A DNA stretch of 5,273 bases from Candidatus Kaiserbacteria bacterium (GTDB lineage Bacteria; Patescibacteria; Paceibacteria; UBA9973; UBA2100): positions 1,542 through 6,814 of the forward strand of contig NVTG01000008.1 of NCBI GenBank assembly GCA_002401495.1, given 5' to 3'. A program made the position numbers and the translations under genes. The notes below the pieces were generated by a model that was not told where the DNA came from, made no database searches, and was given only the letters and a program-made list of their open reading frames with translations. Shown here piece after piece: positions 1-5,273 of the stretch; position 1 is the first letter of the stretch, and each line of letters starts with the position of its first letter.

Positions 1-2030
1 TGGCTATCGTTAATCGGCTTAAACTTATCAAGATCAAAGTACAAGCAACCTACTTTAGAGCCTGTCTTTTCAACCCGAGCAAATTCTTGTTTGATGAAAC
101 GCTCAAGCGCATTTCGGTTCGCTAAACCAGTAAGGTGGTCTGTTTGTGCCAGCTGTCGTATTTTTTTCTCTGCCATAACTCGTTTCGTAATATCGAAATT
201 AACGCCAATCATACGGTTGCCGTATATTCTGCCATCAGCATTGATATAGCGGGTTTTGCCAGAAGGCAGAACTATTTGAAACTCTGCGTGGAACTCTTCG
301 CCATTTAAGATCGCGAGTTTTAGCTTGTTGGTCACGTCTTCATATTCATCTGGATGCAGGCTATTTGCCCAAGCTGAATAGTCCCCTTTAAATTCTGATT
401 TTGGGATCTCGAATAAGGTATGCATCCAGTCATCCCAAATCAGTTCGTTAGTATCAAAGTTCCATTCCCATATGCCAATATGTGCGGCATCAGCTGCCAT
501 AGACATACGCTGGTGTAAGCTTTCAAGCTCGCTTTTAGCTTGTTTTAATTCAGTCACATCTTCAGATACATCCAGTAAATATTGTGCTTTACCGTTGCTG
601 TCTTTTATTGCGAGTTTACGGGTTTTTAGGTAGTGAGTATTGCCATCGATAGTGATTGGATTTTCATCGATAGTAAGGGTGTCATCTCCTTTTAATACAT
701 CGCGATCGGTTTGCACGAAGCTGACTGCTTGTTCATTACTAAAAATATCAAAGTCATTTAAGCCGATTAGTTGATTTTTACTTTTACCAAGTAGTTGCTC
801 ACCGGCCTTATTTACATGGCTAAATGTTAAATGCCCAGCTTCTTTCACAAACAACATAATTGGCAAATTATCGAAAATAGTTTGCGTAAAGGCTTCTTGA
901 TTTCGAATATCAGAGAGATCTTTTATGGTTGCAACATAAGGTCCGGACTCTTTTTTACCAATTGAACTGATTGCTAAAGTTATAGGAAACCGCTTTTTGT
1001 TCGCTCGTTGTCCTTTTAAAAGTCGGCTGGTCCCTTTACCTGCACTTTTTTTGCTAAGCTGTGAGTCTCGTAAAATTTCATCAAGTTCTATAGAATTTTC
1101 CGGTATGAGAGTGCGAATATGTTTACCAATTAAGTCGTGTGGTTGGTAACCAAAAATGTGGATAACAGCAGGGTTGGCAAATTCAATTCTCCCTTCATTA
1201 TTAAAGCTAATAACCGCATCTTTTACCGTACTAAGCACAGCTTTTAATTTTGCCGATAACAAGCTCCTTGCTCTGAGCTCAACAACACCCAGTACAAGCA
1301 GGCTTAATGCTGCAAGAATAAAAATAATAAGTTGAGCTAACGTTGAGTAGTCATGGTTCGTAACATAAGTGGTATATTCAGTTTCAAAAACCGACATCGA
1401 TATCATGCCGATGTAATGCATCCCCGAGATTGCACTGCCCATTATCAAGGCAACGACCAGATTCATCCGTGTTTTATGAACGCCTTTGGCAAGTCGAAAA
1501 TCATTAATCTTTAGTGCGATACCTGATAAAACAATAGCTACGAGAATAGACAAAGAGAACAGCCAAGGTTCATAGGCCATTTTTGCAGGTATAACCATCG
1601 CCATCATACCAACAAAATGCATACAACCGATTCCTGCACCCATTAAAATACTTCTGAAGAATAATCCTTTATCCGTTTGTAAGGCAGGGGACAGTACGAT
1701 GTAACTGGCAAATACACTTGGTAAAATTGAGACCAAGGTGATGCTAATATTGTATTCAATAGGGATGGGTAAGTTATATGCAAGCATACCAACAAAGTGC
1801 ATTCCCCAAATCCCTATTCCTAAAAAGCAAGAAGCCATGATGGTCCAGACCTGACTTTCATTTTTTAGATAAGAGTGCTTGATACGGGCAGATAATAAAA
1901 AAGAAATATAGGAAGCGAATATGGCTATGAGGATTGAAGCAGAAACGAGTAGTAAATCGTAGTCTGCCGGAATGACCTGTGCACTGTTTAAGTGATCAGT
2001 TATAAAGTGAAGCTTGAAGTGCTCTATCAC
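1..2030 (-). CDS. MHYT-PAS-PAS-PAS-GGDEF membrane sensor / putative diguanylate cyclase, 3' end beyond window
   Basis: 676 codons are visible without a stop, and the C-terminus lies off the left edge. Residues about 25-250 are hydrophobic with some seven membrane segments and carry three MHYT motifs: GMHFVGM near 76, CMHFVGM near 136 and GMHYIGM near 203. This is the integral-membrane MHYT domain, proposed to bind copper and sense O2, CO or NO. Three PAS-like domains follow at about 261-375, 380-495 and 508-618; the third has the PAS_3-type WEWNF and LHPDEYE stretches. A GGDEF domain begins near 625 with DHLTGLANR and continues with LYFDLDKFKPIND, which includes the metal/substrate-loop region. 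The GGDEF signature itself and any EAL domain are outside the window, so cyclase activity is inferred. The start is GTG: an in-frame TGA lies 12 nt upstream (2043-2045), the next ATG is codon 65 inside the membrane domain, and GAGGAAAGG precedes the GTG. No close partner gene is visible. Confidence 0.93.
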   Translation of the reverse strand, partial: MIEHFKLHFITDHLNSAQVIPADYDLLLVSASILIAIFASYISFLLSARIKHSYLKNESQVWTIMASCFLGIGIWGMHFVGMLAYNLPIPIEYNISITLVSILPSVFASYIVLSPALQTDKGLFFRSILMGAGIGCMHFVGMMAMVIPAKMAYEPWLFSLSILVAIVLSGIALKINDFRLAKGVHKTRMNLVVALIMGSAISGMHYIGMISMSVFETEYTTYVTNHDYSTLAQLIIFILAALSLLVLGVVELRARSLLSAKLKAVLSTVKDAVISFNNEGRIEFANPAVIHIFGYQPHDLIGKHIRTLIPENSIELDEILRDSQLSKKSAGKGTSRLLKGQRANKKRFPITLAISSIGKKESGPYVATIKDLSDIRNQEAFTQTIFDNLPIMLFVKEAGHLTFSHVNKAGEQLLGKSKNQLIGLNDFDIFSNEQAVSFVQTDRDVLKGDDTLTIDENPITIDGNTHYLKTRKLAIKDSNGKAQYLLDVSEDVTELKQAKSELESLHQRMSMAADAAHIGIWEWNFDTNELIWDDWMHTLFEIPKSEFKGDYSAWANSLHPDEYEDVTNKLKLAILNGEEFHAEFQIVLPSGKTRYINADGRIYGNRMIGVNFDITKRVMAEKKIRQLAQTDHLTGLANRNALERFIKQEFARVEKTGSKVGCLYFDLDKFKPINDS

Positions 2031-2207
2031 AATTACCTTTCCTCAGTGCAAAATATCGCCAGCTAAAATGTAGTACAAATTAACTTTAGTCCAATACAAA
2101 TAGGTTAGCCAATTGTCCCGCTAAATTGAGTTGCCCCATGTGGATACTTGATTAAAACACTCGGGTATTAGATAATTGCAACCATTATAGGTTTTGAGGG
2201 TTTTGGT
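2031..2207. promoter_or_regulatory. Divergent intergenic region between the MHYT-GGDEF gene and erpA
   Basis: This 177-bp region must hold both promoters for the divergently transcribed neighbours. The erpA side has a recognisable promoter, listed separately. On the minus side I see the ribosome binding site GAGGAAAGG just upstream of the GTG but only weak promoter hexamers, for example TTGGAC with TACATT in the 2060-2090 region, so I do not call that promoter. I looked for an IscR-type operator, known upstream of erpA in E. coli, and could not fit the known spacing. Confidence 0.5.
2148..2176 (+). promoter_or_regulatory. Predicted sigma70-type promoter of erpA
   Basis: TTGATT (2148-2153) and GATAAT (2171-2176) are separated by exactly 17 bp, with four of six and five of six matches to the -35 and -10 consensus. 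Transcription would begin near 2183, giving a leader of about 25 nt that contains the ribosome binding site GAGGG (2196-2200), seven bases before the ATG. Assignment is by sequence match only. Confidence 0.6.
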
Positions 2208-2546
2208 ATGTCAGATGAGTTGCCAATCAAGTTCAGCGATGCAGCGGCTGTTCGTGTTAAACAGTTAATCGAAGAAGAAGAGAATCCAGATCTTAAACTG
2301 CGTGTTTACGTAACGGGCGGTGGTTGCTCAGGATTTCAATATGGTTTTACTTTTGATGAAAAAGCTAACCCTGGCGATTTAGAAATTGTAAAAAATGGTG
2401 TGACACTAGTTGTTGATCCCATGAGTATTCAATATCTGGTTGATGGTACTGTTGATTACACTGAAGGGCTTGAAGGTGCACGCTTTTTTGTGAATAACCC
2501 GAATGCAACAACTACCTGTGGTTGCGGAGCCAGCTTCAGCGTTTAA
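2208..2546 (+). CDS. erpA: Iron-sulfur cluster insertion protein ErpA
   Basis: A 112-residue A-type Fe-S carrier of the HesB/IscA family, a cytosolic protein that receives clusters from the assembly scaffold and delivers them to apoproteins, classically IspG of isoprenoid synthesis and respiratory enzymes. The three cluster-binding cysteines are present: C40 in [11 protein letters not shown] and C104 and C106 in TTCGCG near the C-terminus. The stretches LVVDPMS and [12 protein letters not shown] match ErpA rather than IscA or SufA. The length agrees with the E. coli protein (114 residues). The start is supported by GAGGG seven bases upstream. The gene appears to stand alone: its own promoter lies upstream in a divergent region and a strong terminator begins 14 bases after the stop. 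It is often essential in gammaproteobacteria that respire. Nothing in it looks unusual. Confidence 0.97.
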   Translation: MSDELPIKFSDAAAVRVKQLIEEEENPDLKLRVYVTGGGCSGFQYGFTFDEKANPGDLEIVKNGVTLVVDPMSIQYLVDGTVDYTEGLEGARFFVNNPNATTTCGCGASFSV

Positions 2547-2559
2547 TTAGGTATTTATG

Positions 2560-2584
2560 AAAGCCACTTGATGTGGCTTTTTTA
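2560..2584 (+). terminator. Rho-independent terminator of erpA
   Basis: A perfect 8-bp stem, AAAGCCAC (2560-2567) with GTGGCTTT (2573-2580), closes a five-base loop TTGAT and runs into six consecutive T residues (2578-2583). It lies 13 bases after the erpA stop codon, so erpA is the last gene of its transcript. Confidence 0.92.
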
Positions 2585-2989
2585 TTGCTTAACTTCTCAT
2601 AAAACCCCGTCTCAGCTAAATATTACGTATTATTAGCAGGATTTTTTGCGTAGCCACGCTTACAGACATAGTTAGAGCAGCAAGGACTCACTCCTCGTGT
2701 GATAAGTAAAGTGTGTGATGAAACGCAAGAGCGAGATGTTTAAGAAGCCTTTATTGAGCATGCATTTGTGCCTGCGCTGTTCGTGATGGGTATCATTTTG
2801 TGAAGGCAATTTAACAGCTTTATCAGGCGTTTTTGATTTTAAGTGCCATGCTATTTTCAACTGTGGTTTGTTCTTAGTTTAATTGTTTTAAATCAACCTT
2901 TTGGTATCGTGATAAATAACAATATAGTATTGATTAATACTCATAATGTTTAACACAACCTAGGTCTAGCAACAAAAGAGGCGATTTAG

Positions 2990-3169
2990 CGAACCGGTGC
3001 CCAGCGTTTGCATCCGGTACTGTTAACTACCTTTTTGTGATTAATGCCGATGGTGAGTGCATTGACAACGGTTGTTGCCAGTGAGTTAACATTTGTCACA
3101 GAGTACTTTCGCCATTTTGTTGATGCTCAGAGATCGTCATCAGTTATCGGTAAATTCGTTACTGTTTAA
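2990..3169 (+). pseudogene. Possible decayed coding remnant (very tentative)
   Basis: One plus-strand frame runs from CGA at 2990 to TAA at 3167 with a single in-frame TGA (3038-3040). It begins RTGAQRLHPVLLTTFL, then stop, then LMPMVSALTTVV. From memory the RLHPVLLTT stretch, followed by a hydrophobic segment, faintly recalls the RLRPVLLTT motif of RND efflux transporters, but the resemblance ends soon after. The longest part with a start codon (ATG 3044, 41 residues) has no ribosome binding site. The frame is short enough to be chance, so this is a hint and not an identification. Confidence 0.15.
2993..3018. repeat. GC-rich imperfect hairpin in the gene-free region
   Basis: ACCGGTGC (2993-3000) pairs with GCATCCGGT (3010-3018) with one bulged A, around the nine-base loop CCAGCGTTT. 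It stands out in an AT-rich stretch and has no T-run on either side, so it is not a standard terminator. It could be a solitary repetitive palindromic element or part of a decayed gene. No second copy is seen in the window. Confidence 0.4.
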
Positions 3170-3171
3170 TT

Positions 3172-3201
3172 AAAAATGAGTGACCCTAGTGTTGGGTCAC
3201 T
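3172..3201 (-). terminator. Terminator of the small membrane protein gene, overlapping its stop codon
   Basis: AGTGACCC (3179-3186) and GGGTCACT (3194-3201) form a perfect 8-bp stem with a seven-base loop. Read on the minus strand the hairpin is followed by CA and five T residues (3172-3176), as expected of a rho-independent terminator. The TAG stop of the small gene (3186-3188) lies at the loop side of the stem, so the last four sense codons and the stop are encoded within the hairpin. It may also stop plus-strand transcripts, though the T-run on that side is only TTT. Confidence 0.8.
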
Positions 3202-3359
3202 TTAATCATCAGTAAAAAGAAGCCTAAAACTAACGCAGATGCGATTAAAATATATACAAATCCTTTCTTGCCTTGCTTAATTGGTACGCCATTTTGTTTT
3301 AAAAATAGGTACCAGACCGCACACAGTACAATTGGCAACAAAAATAATATACGAAACAT
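3186..3359 (-). CDS. Small inner-membrane protein with two predicted helices, function unknown
   Basis: 57 residues starting MFRILFLLPIVLCAVWYLFL and ending FLLMIKVTQH. Two hydrophobic segments, about residues 3-20 and 34-52, flank a short basic, polar link (KQNGVPIKQGKKG), so it is a probable hairpin-like inner-membrane protein with the link in the cytoplasm by the positive-inside rule. I do not recognise a named family. Support for its being real: an uninterrupted frame, the ribosome binding site AAAGG (3367-3371) seven bases before the ATG, protein-like composition and a terminator exactly at its 3' end. It is transcribed away from the XRE regulator gene and shares a 310-bp divergent upstream region with it. 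A role as a stress or regulatory membrane peptide would be speculation. Confidence 0.8.
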   Translation of the reverse strand: MFRILFLLPIVLCAVWYLFLKQNGVPIKQGKKGFVYILIASALVLGFFLLMIKVTQH

Positions 3360-3394
3360 TTCCTAGCCTTTTTCAGTATTTACATACACTTTAA

Positions 3395-3549
3395 GCATAA
3401 ATATGCAGAATTTAAAGCGATACTTTCATCTTGTTACGCTTCCAATTGATCAATTTTTTGGTACAGTTAACCAGTTAACTATAGAGCACTTGCTTTTATT
3501 TTAGCTACACTTTGACTTGTGTACAAAAACGGTTCATACCTAAAAGGTA
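3395..3549. promoter_or_regulatory. Cluster of short dyads in the divergent region (candidate operators)
   Basis: Several inverted repeats sit between the small membrane gene and the XRE gene: GCATA-AA-TATGC (3395-3406), the perfect palindrome AATTGATCAATT (3444-3455), the near-palindrome AGTTAACCAGTTAACT (3465-3480) with two GTTAAC copies, TTGT-GT-ACAA (3517-3526) and TACCT-AAA-AGGTA (3537-3549). A TTGACT at 3512-3517 has only a poor -10 partner (CATACC, 3535-3540). AT-rich DNA yields short palindromes by chance, so individual sites are weak; the density is what is notable. Which protein binds is unknown. Confidence 0.35.
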
Positions 3550-3591
3550 GACATTTGTATCATTAATTACTCAAAGTGAAAGTTATTAGTA

Positions 3592-3597
3592 TATAAT
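3592..3597 (+). promoter_or_regulatory. Perfect -10 element TATAAT upstream of the XRE gene
   Basis: TATAAT matches the sigma70 -10 consensus fully. At 16-18 bp spacing the -35 position holds only ACTCAA-like sequence, which matches poorly, and there is no TG extension. This suggests a promoter that relies on an activator or on upstream AT-rich contacts. The transcript would start near 3604, giving a leader of about 67 nt. Confidence 0.55.
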
Positions 3598-3603
3598 GTA
3601 TCC

Positions 3604-3631
3604 AAGAGTGAGACGGGCAAATTTCGCTCTT
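3604..3631 (+). promoter_or_regulatory. Hairpin at the predicted 5' end of the XRE transcript
   Basis: AAGAGTGAGA (3604-3613) pairs with TTTCGCTCTT (3622-3631) over ten pairs, including two G-T wobbles, around the loop CGGGCAAA. It lies immediately downstream of the TATAAT, where transcription should begin, and well before the ribosome binding site. No T-run follows, so it is unlikely to be an attenuator. A 5'-terminal stem that protects the mRNA from decay is one reading; an RNA-binding or regulatory site is another. Confidence 0.45.
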
Positions 3632-3656
3632 AAATTATTAACTTGAATCATCTAGT

Positions 3657-3661
3657 AGGAG
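3657..3661 (+). promoter_or_regulatory. Ribosome binding site that decides the XRE start
   Basis: AGGAG directly abuts an in-frame ATG at 3662, which is therefore too close to be used. It is nine bases from the ATG at 3671 and twelve from the ATG at 3674, so 3671 is the preferred start. Confidence 0.8.
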
Positions 3662-3670
3662 ATGTATTTT

Positions 3671-3910
3671 ATGATGGGTAAAACTGTTTCTTCTGAAGAA
3701 AACTCGAAATTAACGAAATGGCTTAAAACTAAACGTCACGAAAAAGGTCACACAATGCGTAGCCTTGCTCAGGTTTTAGGTACGCCACATTCTTTCATTG
3801 GTAAAATTGAAAACCAAGAACGTCGTTTAGATGTTATTGAATTCATGCGTTATTGTGACGCTCTAGAAGTTGACCCATATGAAGGTCTTAACTTGCTAAA
3901 AGACGCTTAA
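3671..3910 (+). CDS. Small single-domain XRE/Cro-C1-type DNA-binding protein
   Basis: 79 residues, almost all one helix-turn-helix domain. Helix 2 is about residues 29-37 (MRSLAQVLG) and the recognition helix about 40-53 (HSFIGKIENQERRL), followed by DVIEFMRYCDALEVDP, the usual continuation of the HTH_3 fold. There is no second domain for ligand or DNA cleavage, so it probably acts as a dimeric repressor or nucleoid-like regulator in the cytoplasm. An upstream in-frame ATG (3662) touches the ribosome binding site and is rejected; 3671 or the adjacent ATG at 3674 is used. All five arginines are CGT, all five glycines GGT and all eight glutamates GAA, a bias typical of highly expressed genes. 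No toxin gene, prophage gene or partner is adjacent, so an antitoxin role is not supported. The dyads upstream may be its own operators, which is inference. Confidence 0.9.
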   Translation: MMGKTVSSEENSKLTKWLKTKRHEKGHTMRSLAQVLGTPHSFIGKIENQERRLDVIEFMRYCDALEVDPYEGLNLLKDA

Positions 3911-3921
3911 TTATTCATTAC

Positions 3922-3943
3922 TAAAAGCGAAACGCCGCTTTTA
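3922..3943 (+). terminator. Probable terminator of the XRE gene
   Basis: TAAAAGCG (3922-3929) pairs with CGCTTTTA (3936-3943) around the loop AAACGC, starting 11 bases after the stop codon. The T-run is only four bases and falls within the stem, so termination may depend partly on the second hairpin downstream. Confidence 0.6.
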
Positions 3944-3956
3944 AAGCAATATAAAT

Positions 3957-3994
3957 AGTGCAAGGAAGCAATGTTTAATTCCCTCCCTTGCACT
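3957..3994. terminator. Second hairpin between convergent genes, probably serving both strands
   Basis: AGTGCAAGG (3957-3965) and CCTTGCACT (3986-3994) form a perfect 9-bp stem with a 20-base loop that may pair further (GGAA with TTCC). On the plus strand TTTCTC follows; on the minus strand, about 30 bases past the ampG stop, ATTTAT follows. It sits midway between the convergent XRE and AmpG genes, as expected of a shared terminator, though the loop is longer than usual. Confidence 0.6.
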
Positions 3995-4026
3995 TTCTCA
4001 AATTAATCACATTCGTATAAAATATG

Positions 4027-5208
4027 TTAATTACTTTGATGATAGTTGTTTTCTAACGCATAAAGCTTATGGCGAATTAAGAATAAAAATACGAGTGATG
4101 GGATCACCATTAGTGCTGTTAGTACAAAGAACATCGCCCAATTACCCGCTAACCAGTCGTCAATAACCACGCCGCTATAGCTTGAAAGCAAGGTTCTTCC
4201 TAAATTACCTAATGAAGCAAGTAACGCATAGTGAGTGGCACTAAAAGCTCTGTCGCAAAGCATAGATATGAATGCCACCATGGCAACCAGAGACCAAGCT
4301 TGGGTAAAACCATCAACGATAATAGCAAACGCGTATAGGCTTAGTTTAGGACCAGCAATTGCAATCCAAGCAAAGGCAAGATTTGAGGCTGCCATCGCAA
4401 TACCACTAATAAATAAGCCTTTAACAATGCCATAGCGTTGATTGAATAAGCTACCTAAAAAGGTAAAGGCGATGGTGAGAATAGCAGTGCCAACTTTAGA
4501 GAAGGTTGCAATATCGCTATTTGAAAAGCCCACTTCTTTATAAAACACGATAGACATTCGACCCAAAAAGGCTTCACCGATTTTAAATAAGAAGATAAAG
4601 GCCAATAATGCCAATGCTGTTTTTACGCCATTACGGGCGAAGAAGGTTCTAAACGGATCAAAAACGGTTACAGCAAGCCAGGCAACGATTTTAGCAAAGC
4701 GAGTTTGTGTACTGCCAGCAAGCTTTTGTTGATATGTTTGTTCAAGCTCAGCTTGAACTGCTTCGCGATTTGATTCTGGCTCTTTTGCCCACAATACGCT
4801 GCTCATCAATAGCAACATCACTCCAGACAAGAAAAAATAGACTTGCGGCCAATCAATCGAAGGAATGTCAGCCATATAAAATGGCAGGGCGCCTAATAAG
4901 GCATAGCCGCTCCACCATCCTGAAGTGGCCATTGCTGCAGCTGCGGTGGTTTTATGGCTCTCATTTTCGGCCAAAGTATCGATACGAAACGCATCAATAG
5001 CAATATCTTGAGTCGCTGAGGCAATCGCAATAACAAAACACAATGCGGCTGCGAACCAGAGGTTGGTTTTGATATCGAGCCCTGCAAGCGAAAAGGTACC
5101 AATAAAAATGACCGACTGACAGAGTAAAATCCAGCTGCGTCGCTGGCCTAGCCAATTATATAAAAAAGGTAACTTTATACGGTCAACGAGCGGTGACCAT
5201 AAAAAGGA
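4027..5208 (-). CDS. ampG: AmpG-family muropeptide MFS permease, N-terminal part missing
   Basis: 393 residues of an inner-membrane permease of the AmpG family of the major facilitator superfamily, which imports anhydromuropeptides for peptidoglycan recycling; in some species this flux controls AmpR and beta-lactamase induction. Landmarks are FLWSPLVDR and LGQRRSWILL near the visible N-end, SATQDIAIDAFRID (the family's conserved loop) and about ten hydrophobic helices ending at FLFLIRHKLYALENNY. AmpG normally starts some 60 residues before FLWSP, with the first helix or two. Here the frame meets TGA codons at 5209-5211 and 5215-5217, and the other frames upstream do not resemble AmpG, so the 5' end is lost at a junction. 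The first possible start, TTG at 5043, lies inside a membrane helix and is not a credible start. Substrate is inferred from the family. No partner gene is visible. Confidence 0.88.
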   Translation of the reverse strand, partial: SFLWSPLVDRIKLPFLYNWLGQRRSWILLCQSVIFIGTFSLAGLDIKTNLWFAAALCFVIAIASATQDIAIDAFRIDTLAENESHKTTAAAAMATSGWWSGYALLGALPFYMADIPSIDWPQVYFFLSGVMLLLMSSVLWAKEPESNREAVQAELEQTYQQKLAGSTQTRFAKIVAWLAVTVFDPFRTFFARNGVKTALALLAFIFLFKIGEAFLGRMSIVFYKEVGFSNSDIATFSKVGTAILTIAFTFLGSLFNQRYGIVKGLFISGIAMAASNLAFAWIAIAGPKLSLYAFAIIVDGFTQAWSLVAMVAFISMLCDRAFSATHYALLASLGNLGRTLLSSYSGVVIDDWLAGNWAMFFVLTALMVIPSLVFLFLIRHKLYALENNYHQSN

Positions 5209-5273
5209 TCAGTTTCAGACTGGGTGCCGGCGGGAAGATATAGGTCCCGCGTGACAGATATTCCTTGATGATG
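5207..5273. other. Sequence of different character beyond the AmpG break
   Basis: From the GATC at 5207-5210 to the window end, AmpG similarity stops. These roughly 65 bases are about 53% GC, richer than the AT-rich remainder. On the minus strand two frames are open, one reading EYLSRGTYIFPPAPSLKLIL, which I do not recognise; all three plus frames contain stops. It may be an assembly or cloning chimera, or a true rearrangement that truncated ampG. The piece is too short to assign. Confidence 0.5.

Larger units (their letters stand above)
2585..3178. other. About 600 bp without a convincing gene
   Basis: No frame here carries a gene with a start, a ribosome binding site and protein-like composition together. 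A 62-codon open frame on the minus strand (2672-2860) reads as low-complexity, basic and unrelated to anything I know. On the plus strand, fragments at about 2670-2810 and 2990-3169 read better but are cut by stops and could be relics of a decayed gene. The 3' part also contains a GC-rich hairpin (2993-3018). The rest is AT-rich, with no tRNA, rRNA or transposon end recognised. A small RNA cannot be excluded. Confidence 0.55.

Noticed and set aside
2672..2860. 62-codon open frame on the minus strand after erpA
   Set aside because: No clear ribosome binding site, a composition rich in His, Lys and Arg without a recognisable fold, and no similarity to a known family. It is likely a chance frame in a gene-free region.
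2921..3057. Plus-strand frame ending in a Cys-rich tail (DNGCCQ), considered as a small peptide or pilin tail
   Set aside because: It is bounded by stops, has no usable start codon or ribosome binding site, and does not match a pilin or bacteriocin pattern I can support.
2985..3057. Minus-strand reading VNSTGCKRWAPVR, considered as an AnmK C-terminus
   Set aside because: Only a few residues recall the VTGA-type end of AnmK, and nothing upstream on that strand fits the kinase.
3662..3670. Upstream ATG that would extend the XRE protein by three residues
   Set aside because: It directly touches the AGGAG ribosome binding site, leaving no spacing; the ATG at 3671 is nine bases away.
3671..3910. 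XRE protein as an antitoxin or phage repressor
   Set aside because: No toxin-like or phage gene is adjacent. The neighbours are a small membrane protein gene and a convergent permease gene.
4235..4435. Plus-strand open frame opposite AmpG
   Set aside because: Antisense shadow of a well-supported coding region, with no independent evidence.
5041..5043. TTG as the start codon of the AmpG gene
   Set aside because: Coding similarity to AmpG continues for 55 codons upstream without a stop (FLWSPLVDR, LGQRRSW), and the TTG lies within a membrane helix. The gene is truncated, not started there.
4707..5102. Overlapping open frames within AmpG on both strands (4707-5000 plus, 4893-5102 minus)
   Set aside because: Out-of-frame shadows of AmpG. 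The real frame contains the conserved family motifs.

Overview
The window looks like a chromosomal segment of a marine gammaproteobacterium of the Alteromonadales type (Pseudoalteromonas-like). This rests on the AT-rich composition, an ErpA that reads very close to the enterobacterial protein, an MHYT-PAS-GGDEF signalling protein and an AmpG-family permease. The genus is inferred from memory, not from a search.

Layout, left to right. (1) Positions 1-2030, minus strand: a large membrane protein with three MHYT motifs, three PAS-like domains and the beginning of a GGDEF domain. It runs off the left edge. (2) 2031-2207: divergent intergenic region with a good sigma70-type promoter for the next gene. 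(3) 2208-2546, plus: erpA, an iron-sulfur carrier, apparently monocistronic and closed by a clear terminator at 2560-2584. (4) 2585-3178: about 600 bp with no convincing gene. It holds one GC-rich hairpin and possibly a decayed coding remnant. (5) 3186-3359, minus: a 57-residue protein with two predicted membrane helices, whose stop codon lies inside its own terminator hairpin. (6) 3360-3670: a dyad-rich divergent regulatory region with a perfect TATAAT and a hairpin at the predicted 5' end of the transcript. (7) 3671-3910, plus: a 79-residue single-domain XRE-type DNA-binding protein with codon use like that of highly expressed genes. (8) 3911-4026: two hairpins between convergent genes. (9) 4027-5208, minus: an AmpG-family muropeptide permease lacking its N-terminal part. 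Its reading frame breaks at a GATC, beyond which (5211-5273) the sequence no longer resembles AmpG and is richer in GC.

The genes do not form one pathway. They are mostly single-gene transcription units: c-di-GMP signalling, Fe-S assembly, a small membrane protein, a small regulator and peptidoglycan recycling. I see no CRISPR array, tRNA, rRNA, insertion sequence or phage gene. The points most worth a second look are the abrupt AmpG break at the right end, the apparently highly expressed small XRE protein with its structured leader and dyads, and the undescribed two-helix membrane peptide divergent from it.
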